From Symbiodinium natans (Eukaryota > Sar > Dinophyceae > Suessiales > Symbiodiniaceae): DNA of 64,000 nt. The notes under the pieces were generated by a model that was not told the origin of the DNA, ran no database searches, and saw only the letters and a program-made list of their open reading frames with translations. The first letter of the stretch is position 1. Each line of letters starts with the position of its first letter. The stretch is from the NCBI GenBank assembly GCA_905221605.1, contig CAJNDS010002377.1:396881-460880 (forward strand). The letters are read 5' to 3'. Below are positions 1 through 13,000 of this stretch, piece by piece. The position numbers and the translations under genes are program-made.

Positions 1-682
1 ATTCCAGGTTGGGTCAAAGGAAGATCCTTTTAGGCTACTCAGCTCAATCTTACTGACAGAGAGCCCGTGAAGATTTCAACAATTCACAATCCATTTTAAT
101 TTTGGGAGTTCCTATAACAAGGCTATTGAACGTTGCGCCTAAAGAGGCCCTGAAAATAAACATATGAAGCAACGGGCTAGATTATTGCTAGAATCCACGA
201 TGGGAACTGAATATATACATATCAGTATGTAGATTTTGACTGATCCTACCTTGTCTGTGCATTACAAAGTGGTAGGATTCTCACTTTAGTGTCTGGTGCC
301 TGAGACCTCATTTCCTTGTGACGCCACTTGAGGTCATGTTGCATGGTGTAGCGGCAGCGGCATTGGTGATGCTACATTGCGATGCTGCACCACCTGACCT
401 GGCCCCTCGTATCACCAATTCGGAAGATGTCTTCGAAGATGTCTTCGCAGATTCGGGTGCTGTCTTCCTCGCCTACTGCGTCGTTGCGCATTTCAGGCTT
501 GAGGCAGATCCCCCCCCCCCCCCCCCCCATTTGGAATGTGGCTGTGCTGAAAAAAGCTCAGTCCCAGTTTTTGTTGGCTCAGAAGCTCGGGGTGATGGGC
601 TTCACTTTTCCCTAAACCCTAGACCCTTTGTGCGCCAGGGCTCTCTCAAGTGCCTGGTTGCAGACTGGGCGCACATGTTGTA

Positions 683-779
683 CCCTAAACCCGCAACCCT
701 AAACCCTAAACCACCCTAAACCCTAAACCCTAAACCCTAGACCCTAAACCCTAAACCCTCAACCCTAAACTAACCTAAA
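683..779 (+). repeat. Interstitial telomere-like CCCTAAA tract
   Basis: About ten CCCTAAA units with variants such as CCCTAGA and CCCTCAA. A short TTTAGGG stretch in the opposite orientation follows at about 927-948. The heptamer is the plant/algal-type telomere repeat. It lies internal to other sequence, so it is not a chromosome end. Confidence 0.9.
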
Positions 780-1922
780 ACCTCCAAAAGTCGTGCCTGG
801 TTTATCATGTTTCGACTCCCGGACCATGATGTAGATGTTGGCCTCGGCTGAGCTCCCTGGCAATGCTCCGAGCTTCCAGGGGGAAGATCGGGCAAGGCGC
901 TGGGGTACCGATTCCTGCGGGTCCTGGGGTTTAGGGTTTAGGGTTAGGGTCTCAGGGAGTTTTGAAGCTTAGGGCTTCCACCCTCTAAACCAAACCCCCG
1001 AAACAAACATGAGGAGCTCTCCATTTTGCCAAGAGACACTTTCTGAGCAGATCCCTGGAAGGACCTGGCTCATCGCCTTAGACGTGCAGAGATTCGTTGA
1101 GGGTTCTCAAGGGAGTTCACATTCGTAGATCGGGGCCTGTGAGGAAAACATTCTAATGTGCAAGCGCTATTGTTCCCAAAGCGTGGACTTCAATGCAGTC
1201 TGACACGCACCAGTCGCACGACACAAGACAATTGGTCACCCGAAAACTTCTGAGTGACAATTCTAGCTTGGCATTTTCGGGTTGGGGCAGCGCGGAGGGG
1301 CGCAGAATTTTCGGACTGCAACGGCGTCCAAGAGGTACAACCGACGGCTCGCAACGTCTCATGGCCCCAAATCTGAGAAGTTGCGACAGTTGCACAGGTC
1401 CGAAAGTGGTACACTTTCTTCCCTGAGCTCGAACCAAGATCCCACTTTCAAAGCTGCAGCTCTCTGACCTCCTGAGACAATCTAAGGTTGATGCTCCTGG
1501 GCCTCCCAAAAGCCTCAACCCAAAAAGAAGGGAACAAACATCACCTCAACCTGAAGGTACCAAGTTTCTACCTTTCAACTCCCAAGCTCCCCCCACAAGA
1601 ACCCACAGAAGCCGCACCCGAAAAAAGACCCATGTCTGAGGACGACACCATGAAGGCGGTGGACAAAATCGAGCTGAGGTGGTTGAGGCCTTGGTCTCAT
1701 TCACCCCAGCACCCCAAAACCGGTTAAAATTTGGGGTTTAGGGTTTTAAGGCTTTTCTTTTTTTGGCCACCCGCGGTTTGGGGCTGAGGGTTTTGCGGTT
1801 CAGGGGACGCCGCAACTGGGGTCCTTGGGGCTCCGGCCAGGGGCCTCTCAGGGCTTAACTTATAAGGCTCTTTTCTGACTTCAGTGAAGGCTCTGAGCTC
1901 CTTTTGCATCCGGACTCACAGA

Positions 1923-2005
1923 GCCTAAACCCTAAACCCTAAACCCTAAACCCTAAACCCTAAACCCTAAACCCAAAACCCAAAACCCTAAACCCTAAAC
2001 CCTGA
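1923..2005 (+). repeat. Interstitial telomere-like CCCTAAA tract
   Basis: Eleven or so near-perfect heptamers, two of them CCCAAAA variants. TTTAGGG stretches in the opposite orientation flank it at about 1733-1748 and 2141-2166. Confidence 0.9.
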
Positions 2006-2518
2006 CTCTTTTGGGGGAAGCTTGGGGGAAGCAGGTAGTCTTTCCCTGCGCCACCAGGCAGGGCCATGCCCAGCTCTTCCTTCTTTAGAGGCGGGTTTTG
2101 TGGCCGGGCTCGCTCCACGAAACCCTACTGGTGGGATGATATTTAGGGTTTAGGGTTCAGGGTTTAGCATTGAACCCCCAAGATAACATGGACATCTACA
2201 CACAAGACTCCTGCAACGCCCCAAGGCCCCCCCAACTCTCCGCGCTAACTTGAATCCTGAAGCTCAGCTGAGTAGCTCATATCTGCAGAAATGACGCCCT
2301 CCAGGCAGTCATACCGACCACAATACCTTTAAAGCGGATGCTTGCGGGAAGGGAAGCCATCGCTTTCTTCGGTTCGGGGGGGGGGGTTTGGCTTGGTCAA
2401 GTTTGGTGCCTTGGGTTTCGGCAGCCATACTTTTCCTGCGGGCAGAAATAGCCTTTGAGCGCCTCTGACCAAAGCACCTGTCTCCTTGACACCTCACAAA
2501 GAACGCGGGGGGATGTCT

Positions 2519-2566
2519 TAAACCCTAAACCCTAAACCCTAAACCCTACACCCTAAACCCTAAACA
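2519..2566 (+). repeat. Interstitial telomere-like CCCTAAA tract
   Basis: Six to seven heptamers with one CCCTACA variant. It is the third such tract within 2 kb. Confidence 0.9.
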
Positions 2567-3659
2567 GCCAGCAGTTCAGCAGTTTCACCTCGAACCTCTG
2601 AAACTGGTAAGAAACTCCAAGCGCCCGAATTCCAAGCACTGCTGCCAAGCCGCGCGAGAGGGGCGGCTCTGGACATAACAATTCCTCATGAAATGGGTGA
2701 ATGCGTGTGGGTCTGAAGGCTTAGTGCCTGTCACACCTTTAGTATGGGACCCCCGCCTTGAAACTCAAGCTTTGCAGAGGGCCCCTTTGTTTCTCAGGGG
2801 TCCTCTTGTCGTCATGTCAAGTCCATGTCTGGGTCTCGGGAGATCTCATGGCGTTCCTCAGAACCCCCGCGCCCCCCCCCCCCCCCCCCCCCCAAACAAA
2901 TCCCAACAAACCCAAGCCCCAAACTTGCTTGGGATCGAACAACGAAGGTCTGATACCCCTAAGCCATCCTATATGCCTATACTACGCAGCCGCTTGAATC
3001 CTACAACTCCTAGCCATTGAAGCCCTCGAAGAAATGTTCAAACACACTTGGCTTCGATTACTTATCCACTCCGAAGAAATGCAACTTTCCGAAAGCCCTC
3101 ACGGCCTCCGGCTCTTTCCTGGACGCCAGTCCAGCTGGATTTGACCTTTGGACGGGGTCCGGAAGACTTGCGTTTGGATTTCGCCACTCGCCTAACCACG
3201 TGCTGCGGTGAAAGCCGTAGGAGGAGAAAGTCTTGGGGGGGGGGGGGGTTGGGTGCCTTGGACACTTAACGTCTATTCTGCGCGTGCTCTTTGTTTTCTT
3301 GGATTCTTCCCGCAAACCTCTCTGGGATTGGGTTCTCGTTTGGCGCTTCAACGCGGAAGGCGTTCTATCGGATCGCTTTCTGGCGAAAGAGGCCACGAAG
3401 AGGAGACGGTCAACGGAGCGCGGTGGGATCACGGAATGAATTTTGACGGGCGGCCACGGAGACGACGCGGTCAAGGGAGGGGGTCGGAGCATTTTGCTGG
3501 GAGAGGGGCGTGGCGGACCATGCATGGATGTCAGGTTGACGCACGGGTTCGGGGGGTCGAGAACAATGATGGGGGGGAGCGCGGACGGGGAGCATTCATT
3601 CGGTCGATGGGCAGGAGGGTCACACGCGGACAAGATGATGGGGCAGTCACCTTCCGCGC

Positions 3660-3813
3660 CCCCTCCACGCACTCCGCGGCCTCCGCGGCCTCCGCGGCCT
3701 CCGCGGCCGCCGCGGCCGCCGCGGCCTCCGCGGCCTCCGCGGCCTCCGCGGCCTCGCGGCCTCCGCGGCCTCCGCGCCCTCCGCGGCCTCCGCGCCCTCC
3801 GCGCCCCCGCTCA
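3660..3813 (+). repeat. CG-rich minisatellite with CCGCGG sites
   Basis: A roughly nine-base unit, CTCCGCGGC with variants, is repeated about 16 times. It is open in several frames and gives Ala/Ser or Pro/Arg runs. I read those as translations of the repeat and not as a gene. The unit contains the palindrome CCGCGG. Just downstream (about 3845-3890) a 22-base phrase TTGCGTCTATTCTGCGGGTG is directly repeated. Confidence 0.85.
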
Positions 3814-4615
3814 GGACACTGGGTGCTGATGCTAAGGGTGCATTGCGTCTATTCTGCGGGTGCGTTGCGTCTATTCTGCGGGTGTCTCCCTTTGTAAAGT
3901 ATTTGTTTACAAGGCACGCACGTGCGGCATAGCCTTTAAGTGTCCATCTTACGGGGGGGTTGGGGGGGTCGGGGTGGGGGGGGTTTCAAGTGTTGGCTTG
4001 CGAAAAGGGTAGGCTCTTCAGGTTTTTTGTGTGGAATGGGAACTGTGATGCAGGCACGGCCATGATTCAGGCTGTGCACAGCTGCCCCAACGCATCCCAA
4101 ACGCAATTGCCTGCCCGATTACAGGTTCTGAAGGCTTCCAGGGCTAGCAGCCATGGTTCGGGCGTTTGGTGGCACATCGGGAACAATCTGTGGTTCTGGG
4201 TGTCTGTTTCAACGGCTATGCAAGAGGTGCAAGCACTGAGCAGAAAAACGGTCATGCCAGGAGCCCTGCATCTTAAGGTCGGGAGCTACTGTGGGTGTGG
4301 TTCCAGGTAGCCTAAGTTAGATTGGCCAAGGTGCCTTGTCCCCCGGTCTGATCCTTGCTTGTTGATCCTGTGCGTATCATGAGCTCAGAGGTTCTGAGGG
4401 GGCGGGGGGGGGGGGGGTTACCTTCAGGCCCTACTAAACCCCAAACCCGTAAACCCCCTCCCAGAATCCTAAAAATCCAACCCGGAAAAGAAGGCTAGGA
4501 TGGCCAGCTCGATTCTGCTTGCTCGTTGTTTCTGAGTGGGTTCTCAGCTTCTAGCTTTCCAAATACGGAGCAGGGCTTCTATATGCTTCTATTCTGTCCA
4601 ATACTTACAAGTACC

Positions 4616-4633
4616 TGCACACACACACACACA

Positions 4634-4664
<31 letters not shown>

Positions 4665-4686
4665 CTCTCGCCCTCCTCTCTCTGTT
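4616..4686 (+). repeat. Compound (CA)n(CT)n microsatellite
   Basis: A CA run passes directly into a long CT run that then degrades into CTC-rich sequence. Confidence 0.9.
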
Positions 4687-6675
4687 TTTCTCTCACTCAC
4701 CAACAACAGCAATAGACGCTACATCAGGCATCTAAGCTTCCATCGGTTGCGCCACACAGCGCTTTCAAAGACAGACCCCTGGCTCCGCCCCGTCTTCACC
4801 ATCTATAAGGGTTTACTAGGAGGTTCATGGGTGCTCAGAAGTGGGGTTGTACCATCTAACCATGTTTTTCAGGGTACCTAGAACCTTATACTTCTCAACA
4901 CATGCAGAGGCTCAAGATACTTCTTCAACCCAAACGTGCATGTCGCCAAAGCAAGCACTGTCGGCTCTGAAAAGCCCGCCCAACCGCCCCACCACCGCCT
5001 GCCAGCATGACCAGGAGGGGACCGGCCGGGTATTCGAAATCTGCTCAAAGTGGTCGCTCAGGTCGCCTGGGGGCTTTCAAGTCTGCTCAAGGGCTTGGTC
5101 AGGATGAACGCCGGTATGACCCTCCAAGCCCTGAATTTTTAAGTAACACTCGGAAATACAGTTTTGCTACAAAACGTTTGTAGGTCCCTTGAACACTGAA
5201 CCCAAGAAGTCTGGGACCGTGCGGTCTTGCTCAACCCACCCGAAGCACTTTCCTACGTAAAGTTCTTCCATCACAGCTGCCTGTTTCGGCGTCCATGGTG
5301 TACCGGTGAAGCAAGCCATCGTCGTCCCCCTCCTTGCGGGCTGCTGGGCTCAAACATCTCTAAACTTTCGTCTGCCCATAACCTGGGGTTTTGTTGTTAA
5401 ATCCTCGCTGTCAGAGCTCTGCGCATTTGTGTGCTGAGCCCTTCTGTGCCAAGCCCTGCACCTTGCAGCTTCGACAAAGAATCCCAGGAATGAGTGTAGG
5501 CTGAGGGCGCACACCCAGTAAACCCAAGCCAAGCACTTCTCAGGATCTTGAGGATGCGTTTTATGGCAGAAACGGGTGCTGGGAGCACATGGATGGTCTT
5601 TTTGCAGGAGAAAAAGGTCCAGGAACCAGCAAAAGAACCCGGGAACTCTCTCATCAACCTCCCGCAAGTGAACACCCCACAGAAGAGAATCCGAGATCTT
5701 GCAGATTGGCTTTAAGCCCCCCACACAACTCCCACACAATCTGCTGAAATGAAAGGCCCGGCATCCTCGAACAGAACGTTCGTGCTCACATTGGAGAGCC
5801 CCTCTGGAAAGATGACTGCAGCAGACTGCCCTGCATTGAAGTTAGGGTGATTGCATCTTTTGATTTAGGGGCCGTAGGGTAGAAACCAGAAAGTGCACCA
5901 AAGCAAGCAAAAGTGCGCGCCGCAGCACGACAATGGCATGCAAAACATCTGGTAGCATATGGTAGCACAACAGTACCTGCAGGAAGCAAGCACACAGGTG
6001 CAGTGCTGGAGACGGTCACGCACCTAGAGCAGGGGTTGGGGTGGGGTGGGGTAGGGTGCCGCTCGGTCTTCAGGCCTCTAGACTTTAAACAAAAAATAGG
6101 AGTCTGCTCGACCTCCGTGATTCTCAGTTGCCATCCTATTCTGAGCTCCAACAGTTTGCACCGCTCTCCCCCCAAGAAGATGAACCTACTCATGTCGCGG
6201 AGAAGATGCATCGACTTTGGACAAGGGCCTTGGTCAGCCCATGGGGTTGACTTGTTTTGACATAGAAGAGGAGTGAAGACGTTTTTGCTTCCATTTTGGT
6301 GTGCCGCGTTGGCAAGTGGTGTGGGGATAACTCTTGCTCCAGAACGGCTTGAGCTCTGTGAGCGGCATGCCCCACTCCCAAGGTATGTGCACAGTCCAGA
6401 GCCTTCCTTGAGTTGCTCGAAGAGAAAGCCTTCAAGCTCAGGTTCGCTTCAATTATTCCTGCTGCTGCCAGCACAAGGTGTTAACTTTCCGTGGCCACGC
6501 TATAGACACAACTTTAAGGTGGCCCACACCTGCACGCTTCCAAACCGGAAAGCCGCGAAGGCAGTGGTCATGACAACAATCTTGCCGAGAGCTTGCAAGT
6601 TCCAAAAACAATTGATCATGCGGTCCGGGTCGCAGCAGAGATCTACAAAGCGTTGGGGGGCAGCGGGGGCAGCGG

Positions 6676-7070
6676 GGTTTGGGCACTGGAGCCCTTAAAA
6701 CCACTTCATTTCAAGGTGGGCTTCTGAGGGTAGGGCTTAAGGATGAGGGGGTAGAAGTAGTGGATGGGCAGGGGGGGGCGGGGTAGCAGCTGGGGCAGCA
6801 GGAGGGGGTTTGGGCATGCATTGGAGCCCTTCAAACATCTCATTTCAATGTGGAGCGGTTGGGCGTGCACTGGAGCGCCTTAGAACACTTCATGTCAATG
6901 TGGAGGGCGGTGGGTAGGGAGTAGGGCGATGCATGCACAGGAGCCCTTAAACACTTCATCTCAAGGTGGGCTTGAGGGTCGGGGTAGTAGAGGGGCAGGA
7001 GAAGGGCAGCGGGAGCAGCAGCGCGGGTTTGGGCACTGGAGCTCTCAAAACACTTCATTTTATTGTGGAG
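6676..7070 (+). repeat. Diverged repeat cluster (five copies)
   Basis: Five copies of a roughly 38-base phrase, beginning like GCACTGGAGCCCTTAAAAC and ending in CATTTCAAGGTGG, start near 6684, 6816, 6866, 6933 and 7031. They are spaced 50-130 bases apart by G-rich linkers. Copies differ by substitutions and small indels, so the array is old. The whole stretch is G-rich on the plus strand. Confidence 0.75.
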
Positions 7071-10000
7071 GAGGGGGCGGTGCGGTGACGCTGATGAAAC
7101 GGTAGGGGTAGTAGAGGGAAGAAGGGCGGGGGCAGCGGAGCTGCCGGCCCTGAATGCCAAGATCCTCTGCAAGCAAACCAGGCCTGAAGTAAAGCCGACT
7201 CGTACTGCCCGCACAGATGGGAAAAGTGTCCTTAGGTTTTGTTTGGGGATGGTGAACATGCCATTGAATCACTGCCCATCCAGGGAACAAACAAGGCCTT
7301 CTCACTTCAACACATCCCTCTAGCCGCTAGCCCATCCCAAAGATGCCAAAGGCCGCAAGCCCAAACAAACTCCTGCGGCGTGGTTCTGAACATGTCTTTC
7401 AGCGGTACGGCGGCCAAAGAACTCCAGCTTAAGGCCTGTCAAGTGTCAGTTCTGTTGTGGCAGCCGTTGGGGGGTGATGGTGGGTGATGGACTGGCTGCC
7501 AAGGTCTCGTTGCAATTCTCTTGTGGGTCTGTTGTGTCGAGAGGGAGTGGCGGTTCTGCCTCAGCCGCCTAGTTGGGCACTTCTCCAAAGATAGTGATTT
7601 TCTCTGGACAACAACACTTTGTGCAAGAAGCCTGGCTCCATGACCATGCTCAATTTGTGTGTTTATGCAGTCGCAGAATAGCGGAAACAACACATGGTAT
7701 GCTGCCGACCCCGCATGGCTTCGGGGTTGGCTTTGGGACATACTGCACAGTGCAGTTCCGGGGCTTCGCAAAGGTGGCAAGCGTGTGTCGCAGTCTTAGA
7801 TGTGCTCACACCCATGTTCCCTGTCAGCACCACTGACGCAGCCTACACAGCTTATCGCATTCAAAAGGCGAGGCAAGCTGAGATCTGCCGCCGGGACATC
7901 CGTACGTCAGCGAACGGGGTTCCGGCTCGCGCGGTCATGCTCAGATCCATTTGAGTGTATGTTGGATGCTGGCTGGATGCACTGCGACAACTGCCAAACT
8001 CTGACTAGAGACTGTGTCGCATTCAAGGTGGGATGTATGACGCGAGTCACGGAACCTAGCTTCCAGACTCTGGCAGACTCTAGACCTGCTCGGCCTTTAG
8101 CAACTCTAGACAGGATGATACACACGAGAGGTGGCTTCTCGATGTGTGCAAGTGCGCCCCCTGCGCAAACGCCTGACCTGCTCCCGCACGCGCCTTCATG
8201 ACCGAGCGGCGACACTGATAGAACATCTTGTGCCGCTGCAGGGAGAAAGCGTCGTTCCTGCAGCCGTTGTCAAAACAAACGGGTTTCAACTCAGCAAGGT
8301 CCCAGGCGATGACTTAATGCTGCACCGTATCTTTGTGGGATAATAGCCTGGGCAGAAGCCTTTCGGCTGAACCGCTCACTGCAATGCTGGAACCCTGGAC
8401 AAGCTTCTCGACGCCGAACTTTCCGACCCTCCAAGCCCACGGCACAGCTAACAAGGAGTCCATTCATCTGTGCCATGTCGCTGTCAACCCGAAACCTCTT
8501 ACACCTCATTTGGCCCGTCTGACACCCTCCCCCCAAAAAAATCCACACAACTCCTTGAACCCTCCCGAGATTTGACCGTTGCCCATGTGTGTCGTTCCTC
8601 CATTTTTTTGTGTTCCCCTGGCCGCTCCTTTGTGGCTGCCCTTTTGCCCATGGCTTTGCCTTTATTACATGGGTCCTGTCTCCGCTTCACCTGCTCTATG
8701 AACACCAAGCTGCTGCCCTTCCATGGGACCCTTCGAGCCTTGCTCTAAGAAGTGAACACAAAAGATCTGCTTCCTTTCACGCATGGCCCCTGAGCCCTAA
8801 GCAACCCTCTATCCGGAAGCCTGAAAGCCCAGCACTCCCCCCCCCCCCCCCCCGCCCCCCACCCCACACAAAAAGCGAAGCAGGTCACGAGTCCTCTGTC
8901 GTCCTACCGCTCCAAGATCTGTTTAGGCGGTGTTGCAAGCTCATGACCCCGCGCCTGGAGTTTGGGGTTAAAAAGGTTTTAAGGCTTCAGGGGAAGAGGG
9001 GAGTTGACTTCTTCTTCGGATGACAGCAGAGGCCGATTTCTGGAGATATGTCCACTATGGTGTGCATCTTAATTGAGATCTACTTCCAGGTTCAGCATTG
9101 GCTGCAAGTTGTCTCAAGTCAGAAGACTTCGGGGTTTCAGGGGGGCCACTCTGGGCCTTATTTCAGGGGGTCTCAATATGTAGAAGACAAGCTTAAAGTG
9201 GATGGCACTCTTAACATGACTCACTCCTCTTCTGAGGTTCTGAAGAAGAAGTACACTGAGCTGAAATTCTGCCGAGCCCACATGTTGCTGCAACCGCCTC
9301 GGCTTCGTAGCGGCCTCCCCGCTGTTAAATTCAGTCCAGCTGCATTTTCTCAACCGCATCGATGACGGGGAGCAGAGTACTGCGCCGAACAAACGACCTC
9401 GCAAACAAGGGGGCATGGCGTAGCTTTTCTGGGGAGGGTTCCAGCCCTTAAAAAAACCATCTGAAAAATGTTCCTGAATATGAGCCTGATAAACCCAAAA
9501 AGGGAACATGTAGAGATGTCCCAAGGGCCTACCTAGGTGAGGTTCATGGTCCAGTCTGTGTGCCAGAAGTGCGCTGTGACTCCCCTCCGCAGCACTGAGG
9601 ATAGTAGTGATGCTTGAAACACGGTGTCTCAACGCAGAACCTCACCTACAGCCACAAAGCCGCTCAATGCCAAGCCCATGGTGGTCAACCGCACATTACT
9701 TGAAGCAAAGGTCGTGACTCCCAATTCTTGTACAAGTGAAGCCCGCTCCGTGTTGTACGAGGCAACTCAGACCCATGAGAGCTGCGAAGCCAAAGCTATA
9801 GGGCACACGTTACTGGCAATCATCGTCGAAGCAGACGAGCAGCTCAATTTGTGTAAGTAAGGAGCCCTGCGCCACGTATGTGAGGTTGACAAAAACCTCG
9901 GCGATTCAGGCTTAGACCGTAGGGCTTGGGTGGGATGACACCAAAAAAGCACTGCATGCCCCCTCGTCCACGCCACGCGTGAGTAGCCAAGGCTTCCCCG

Positions 10001-13000
10001 TAACCCCAATCTTAGGGGAAATGAATCTTCGCGCTTGCGCAGATGCCACTGCAGCACTGTGGGGATTGCACGGGGTGTGCTCCCCGGGAAGTTTCAGGGC
10101 GTGCCAATGCACTGTGCCTCTGCTGCAACATGAAAGGGGTCCAAGCAGCTAACTTGTCGATGGAGGCCTGGTGGTGTTGAACTGTAAGAGCTAGGTCGCT
10201 GTGCATCTCCGACCTTGGAACTTGGGATAGAAGGGGTACCCCTATTTTTTCGGAAACCCCCCAAATATATGACGCCACCCATTTCAGGGCAGTTTTTGTT
10301 GAAACGGCCAACTCAACAGCTTGACCACTACCAGGCAGACTGCTGTGACCCCTCAAACCCCTCTGGGTCCGCAGGGTCTGGCAGCCTGATCTCACCAGGA
10401 AACCAGGCGGTTTCCGGACATTTCGAGTAACTAAATTCCATACGAGCGGCTGTTCCATAGTGATGTACGTCTGGATACCCGCGAGCGCTGCAAAAATCAC
10501 CTTAGGCTTGATTTGCTTGGTCTGCCTTCCGCCTTGCTGACCTGAAGTGCACTAGGGTTGGGGGTTTTGCCCAATCCCCCTCTTACCCCAAATAACCCGA
10601 AACCCCAAATAAGTCACATAAATTGCAACAAATGGTGAACAAACACCAAATTCATCCCAGCTGCATAATCTGTCGCCTCTCACCCAATTGAGCTTAGCCT
10701 TCTTTATCTCTCCCCAGGCAACCACTGACAGCCTCATGCTCTCAGCCCAAGACCCCTCCCTCCTCCTCCCCTCCCGCAAAACACAAAACACAAACTCCGT
10801 AGCAGAAATCTGGTCGATCCAACTCCCGTCAAGATGGGGGCCTCAGCATTCTGGGGAGACTTGGGATTGTTCAGTGAAAATGTGCGAAGCAATCGCCTGT
10901 GAGACGCTTCGTCCAGCTGTGGGCATTTGCATGGGCATTTGCATGGGCTGTGTCCTAATTACTGTCGGGTCTGAGCCCCCACGTCTCGAAACATAAAACT
11001 GCAGCCGTCTCGCCATTACCAGCATCAGAAACGACACGAGGGAGCAGCGCCTGCAAGACGCCAACAAGGGATACAGCACCTTTCTCTGTCCCCTGAAGAC
11101 CCCTAAACCAAAACCCCCAAAACCCCAAAACCACCCCTTTTCTTGCTAAGGGTCTGAAAGGTCCGGCCCCAAACACCCCAAAACCATCCTAAACCATACG
11201 TAAGCCCTCGAACCCGAAGCTGCAATGAGAAAACAGATGGGAGGAAAAAAGAGCCGACCCGGTGACCCAGAGCTACCCTTACGGACAGTCGCTCGCCCCT
11301 CTTGGTGAATCTCTTGTTCTTCTACGTATTCTAGTCTCTGAGAGGTCATAGATGGACAACTCCAGACAAGTCACTATCAGGGGACATCTCTAGAGTTCCG
11401 GGCTTAGGGGTTGAGAACGGCTGGACTTTCACAAACTTTCAAGCACCCCACAAGCGCCGACTGGCTACACTGGTCGGCACTACGCACGCTGCATCTCGAA
11501 CTTCAAAAACCCTGAGGCCGAGGGGCCAGGAGACTGTGAAATGCTGCTCCTGCTTGGGAAGGCGTGAGGCTCAAGCTTTCTGGGGGGTAAGGTTGGCAGC
11601 CTTTAAAAACGAGAAGGGTTCTTGTTCGACTTAGGTACATTGCTCCAGGTAACACGAGAGACGTTACATGCACTTTGAGGCATGTCCAGGTAAACCGGCG
11701 AGGACGAAGCGGCTTCTGCGGCTTCTCCAGCTTGTGCAAGTCTTGATGGGCTTCTCAGGAGTCATGCTCTCGTCATGCCGTGCTTGGAGCTTCGCGATTT
11801 GTTTGGTGTAAAGCTTAGGTCTTGCAGTGTAGGGCCCCTAAGCAAGAACTCCAAGAAAAAAACGAACAGCTTCGGGGCTTGAGAGTTAGGAGGGTCCCAA
11901 TGAAGCCACCGAAATACAGCCCTCCGTGCAGAAGCTTTGTCAGGGAGTGGTGTGCTTTGCAAGCCGTCCGAGAACAGAAAACCCCACCACTTGCTAACAG
12001 ATTCGCAACCAAGAGGTCATTCACTTTCCTGAACAGTTCGAGTTGGTTTGGGATTCGTGCTTTCCAGCGTTGAAGCCTCAAGAGTTTCATGTGCGGAGTA
12101 TAGTTTTGCCCTTTTCTGATAATTATGCTGCCATGATAAGAGAGGGGGCGTGCCAGGCCGAACTCTGTTAAAGCCTCTCCCAATACATCTCCACACCGCA
12201 CAGGGAGGTAAATGCTGCCAAGCCATTCCTGAAGCAAAGTCCCCAGAGTCAAGTTGCGCAACATTCTTCCGCAGCCGCCCAAAACCGCCAGAAATCATAA
12301 GAACCGCCAGAGATCATAAGAAGAATCATAAGAGGTCCCCTTTCTGGAAGGGCGCCTTGTTGGGGCAGCGCACAGCCAGTGTGGGAGACGTGCCTGCCGC
12401 CGGGTCGTCGACCACCGCCTCTGCTCTTCGGTATATACACATCAGGCTGGCAAGCCTTATAAACTACTATAGATACTATAGACTCTACAGACCCCCCCAA
12501 AGCCCTATGACCTTCTCAAACCATAGCTCCTTGGTAGAAGCCATGGACTCCATTACTGCTGTCTGGTTTTTTGGGGGGTTTGACCTCGGAAACTTCGAAA
12601 ACACCTCTGATGGAAACAATCAGACATTCCAGGCGCCTGCTTTCTTTCCCGCTCTTTCTGCCACGCATGACCCTGTTTGCTAAACCCTAAGCCCTAAGCC
12701 CTAAACATGTTCCATGAAGCGTCTTTAATGGCGCCCGGGTTGGCGCCTTCTTGCCGCGTTGGGAGCCCTTCTGTGTCCTCCCAAACCCGCAAAAGACCCT
12801 GAAACCCCAAGCGCCCAAGCTCACATGCCTGGGCCGCCGAGAGGCTACGGGTTTAGGATTCCTGTCGGTCTCCACACTTAAGGGATGATTTGTCATGGCA
12901 ACGCTGCCCCCCGAAAAGGCAAAAGAATACAGACGCACACAAAACGAAGATCCATAGAGCGACATCTCCAGACCTCCAGGGGGCCAGTACGTAATAGCCT

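Noticed and set aside
2925-3000. tRNA-like stretch (GGGATCGAAC near a CTAAGCC) on the minus strand
   Set aside because: It lacks a full cloverleaf and canonical A/B boxes; the resemblance is limited to a T-loop-like word.
3208-3897. 229-codon frame through the CG-rich minisatellite
   Set aside because: The length comes from the repeat and GC richness; no domain, and other frames are equally open.
4720-4775. Possible tRNA-derived SINE head (TGGCGCAACCGATGG on the minus strand)
   Set aside because: An A-box-like match only, with no B box or tail.
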